A DNA stretch of 8,896 bases, from contig JAUXEW010000102.1 in NCBI GenBank assembly GCA_030620375.1, forward strand, positions 1 to 8,896, read 5' to 3'. The translations under genes were made by a program, and so were the position numbers. Under the pieces are notes generated by a model. The model was given only the letters and a program-made list of their open reading frames with translations, was not told where the DNA came from and searched no databases. Positions within the stretch are counted from its first letter, which is position 1; each line of letters begins with the position of its first letter. This stretch comes from Desulfobacteraceae bacterium (GTDB lineage: Bacteria > Desulfobacterota > Desulfobacteria > Desulfobacterales > UBA5616). This document shows positions 7,329 through 8,896 of the stretch, one piece after another.

Positions 7329-7853
7329 TCATTTTTCGACAAGGGCGCCCACAAGATATCCGGTCACCAGTGACCCTGTGATGGTAAACAGGGTCAACAG
7401 CAGTACGTATACCCAGCCGAAATATGAAATCATGATTGGCAGCAGAAACGGCTTAACCGCCCGGTTGCCTAAAAAAACAGCGATGAGGGGATTGGCTGCT
7501 CCCTTGTTCCGCAGTTCCTTTAGCAGAGGATACCAGGCGTAAATGGGCCCCATCGAAATAATACCGGCTCCGACTGAGAGCATAGCACCTCTGGCACCGG
7601 ATTCTTTGCCGATGAATTTTGCGATATGCGCCGGCTTTAAAAACAGATTCATAAAAACCATGAGAGTGAAGACCAGGCCTAAGGGAAACATGAGTCCGAG
7701 CAATATGCCGGTGCTGCTGCTAAATGCCGTGAATGCCCTGGCCGGATTCAGCACGACAGCAATTCCATAAATCACCAGCACACAACCGGGGAAGATCAGT
7801 TTCTTAAGCACGGGTCTTATTTTTGCATAAATTCCATGCTTGTCTGGCTTCAT
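7329..7853 (-). CDS. Membrane half-permease, second half of a split permease
   Basis: This 174-residue protein is almost entirely membrane-embedded. Hydrophobic segments lie at about 17-36, 48-71, 88-106, 121-140 and 145-170. The stretch VGAGIISMGPIYAWYPLLKELRNKGAANPLIAVFLGNRAVKP (94-135) resembles part of the DUF318/ArsP-type permeases as I recall them. The protein is about half their usual length. It overlaps the upstream gene by 4 bases (ATGA, 7850-7853), and GGGAG inside the end of that gene serves as its ribosome binding site, 4 bases from the ATG. This implies tightly coupled synthesis. The upstream product supplies a matching membrane half, so the two probably pair in the inner membrane. 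The substrate is unknown; family membership is a by-eye judgement. Confidence 0.78.
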   Translation of the reverse strand: MKPDKHGIYAKIRPVLKKLIFPGCVLVIYGIAVVLNPARAFTAFSSSTGILLGLMFPLGLVFTLMVFMNLFLKPAHIAKFIGKESGARGAMLSVGAGIISMGPIYAWYPLLKELRNKGAANPLIAVFLGNRAVKPFLLPIMISYFGWVYVLLLTLFTITGSLVTGYLVGALVEK

Positions 7854-8641
7854 TGAACTCCCCTCATGATAGCGTTATAGGTAAAAACCGTAAGAATGGA
7901 TATGGCAATGCATAGAAAAATGGATAGGGTATTTCTGATCAGAGCAAATTTTTTGCCCAGAGCGGCTATCTCAGCCGGCAATTGCACTAGACCTATTGTT
8001 ACCCACGCGGTAATAAAAGCCGTAACCGCAAAAAGATTCACCCCATACCTCAGTAACTCTCCCCCGATGACATAGGAGTTGATGGGATTTCCCGCAAGAA
8101 TACTACCAAAACCGGTTCCCCAAAGTATATCCGGAAGCATGTTGCCGGAAAAAATCGATAATAGAAGTTCTTTGGAGATGAAGGTATTGAAAAGGCCGAG
8201 GAGCAGCACCACTCCGACGAGTATGGGAAGAAGATTTCCAATCTGTCTGCCTGAACGTTTAAGTCCATCCATCAAAGAAACCCCGGTAATTTCAGGGTTG
8301 TTCTTATTTCGCATGGGCGTGGAGTGAACCTGCTTTTGGTATTGCGCCACAGCCTCTGCCACCGTGCCGTTGACCCCGGTTACGACGTCAATCCCGTTAT
8401 CTGCAAGATACTTCATTGCGGTGGGGCTACAGAAGCCGGTCAACACCACATCGACTTCTTTGCTGATGGCAAGCACCACAGTCTGTATGCCGGCCCCCCG
8501 TTGTCCGGGGGTCCCCGGACTAGGAACGGCTTCAACGCTCATGGTTTGCGGATTAACAATTACGAGGTAAGCAGAAAGACCAAACCGCTGCTCCACCCGC
8601 GCCTCTAGACCCGGACTATTGGCTGGTATGGCAATTTTCAA
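7850..8641 (-). CDS. NifX-like cofactor-domain protein fused to a half-permease
   Basis: Starting at TTG 8641, the 263-residue product has two parts. Residues 1-103 match the dinitrogenase iron-molybdenum cofactor domain (NifX/NifB C-terminal type), known for binding Fe-S or Fe-Mo clusters. Visible marks are the MKIAIPANSPGLEARVEQRFG opening, GAGIQTV (49-55), DVVLTGFCSPTAMKYLADNGIDVVTG (64-89) and GTVAEAVAQYQ (92-102). The usual HFG is RFG here, and Cys71 lies in the glycine-rich loop. After a polar linker (about 104-135), residues 137-260 form a membrane part with GNPINSYVIGGELL at 184-197, like the first half of DUF318/ArsP-type permeases. An in-frame TTG at 8662 lacks a ribosome binding site; GGAG at 8654-8651 sits 9 bases before TTG 8641, and the MKIAIPA opening fits the family. 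No nif structural gene is present in the window. Confidence 0.82.
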   Translation of the reverse strand: MKIAIPANSPGLEARVEQRFGLSAYLVIVNPQTMSVEAVPSPGTPGQRGAGIQTVVLAISKEVDVVLTGFCSPTAMKYLADNGIDVVTGVNGTVAEAVAQYQKQVHSTPMRNKNNPEITGVSLMDGLKRSGRQIGNLLPILVGVVLLLGLFNTFISKELLLSIFSGNMLPDILWGTGFGSILAGNPINSYVIGGELLRYGVNLFAVTAFITAWVTIGLVQLPAEIAALGKKFALIRNTLSIFLCIAISILTVFTYNAIMRGVQ

Positions 8642-8650
8642 AAGAGTTTT

Positions 8651-8654
8651 CTCC
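8651..8654 (-). promoter_or_regulatory. Ribosome binding site choosing the TTG 8641 start
   Basis: On the minus strand GGAG occupies 8654-8651, 9 bases before TTG at 8641. The alternative TTG at 8662 has no comparable site upstream. A TTG start makes the first residues MKIAIPA, the normal opening of this domain family. Confidence 0.6.
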
Positions 8655-8752
8655 GTTATCAAGGGCTCGCAGTGAACGACTACGGATTCGTTCTTGATGC
8701 CTTGGATCTGGGGGGCATCCTTGACTTTCGCTCAATTAGGGTACAATTAGAT

Positions 8753-8896
8753 TGTGTCCATCCAGAAATGGTAGATTTTGGTTCAGAGCAAGGCCTGAGC
8801 GATTTTGAAACCGCAGGAATAGCGCGCTATTTTGAGGATTTCAAAAGAGCGAAAACGAAGCTCTGGGCCAAAAGATGCCGTTTATGGATGGGCACT
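8753..8896. repeat. Large imperfect palindrome, about 144 bases
   Basis: The two halves, 8753-8824 and 8825-8896, align end to end as inverted repeats without gaps. By hand count about 48 of 72 positions pair, and roughly seven more are G-T. The centre AATAGCGCGCTATT (8818-8831) is a perfect 14-base palindrome. The outer ends GTGTCCATCCA and TGGATGGGCAC differ by one G-T pair. Inner matched blocks include CAGAGC/GCTCTG and TTTTGAAA/TTTCAAAA. There is no loop other than the palindrome centre. The second half ends exactly at the window edge. It resembles a non-autonomous, MITE-like or REP-like dispersed element. A transcript of either strand would fold into one long hairpin. Confidence 0.75.

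Noticed and set aside
8642..8662. TTG start at 8662 for the NifX-permease gene
   Set aside because: No ribosome binding site precedes it, whereas GGAG precedes TTG 8641 and gives the family-typical MKIAIPA opening.
8721..8747. Plus-strand promoter-like pair TTGACT and TACAAT before the palindrome
   Set aside because: Each box matches well, but the 15-base spacer is too short for a usual sigma-70 promoter and no confirmed gene lies downstream.

Overview
The window holds six convincing protein genes on about 8.9 kb of moderate-GC DNA. The gene types are a TAXI-type TRAP transporter with a fused permease and a NifX-like domain joined to a half-permease. The gaps contain dispersed CACGAAG-type and GTCATGCCGG-type repeats. 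Together these suggest an anaerobic, Desulfobacterota-like bacterium. That placement is inference; no marker gene is present. Both ends of the window lie in repeat DNA, so it may be a whole short contig whose assembly stopped at dispersed repeats.

Layout, left to right. Positions 1-184 hold a degenerate array of 9-base units in inverted arrangement, then a hairpin directly before the first ribosome binding site. Positions 185-2506 (+) encode a family 3 glycoside hydrolase (beta-glucosidase or beta-xylosidase type). Positions 2520-2663 are a nested palindromic intergenic element, followed by a short fragment shared with the right end of the window. Positions 2754-4013 (+) encode a GH29 alpha-L-fucosidase. 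A 184-base gap with a weak promoter candidate leads to a TAXI-family TRAP solute-binding protein (4198-5178, +) and its fused 4TM/12TM permease (5231-7279, +). These two form an evident transporter operon.

The strand then switches. Two genes running leftward, 8641-7850 and 7853-7329, overlap by 4 bases (ATGA). The first has an N-terminal NifX/dinitrogenase-cofactor domain followed by a membrane half. The second is membrane only. They look like the two halves of one permease, with a cofactor-binding-type domain on the first half. A large imperfect palindrome of about 144 bases (8753-8896) ends the window.

The two glycosidases lack signal peptides and should act in the cytoplasm on small imported or internally made glycosides, one removing beta-linked glucose or xylose and the other alpha-L-fucose. 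The TRAP system is a sodium- or proton-driven uptake system for a small, probably carboxylate, solute. A functional tie to the glycosidases is possible but unproven. The most unusual content is the NifX-domain/split-permease pair. The next most unusual is the large palindrome.
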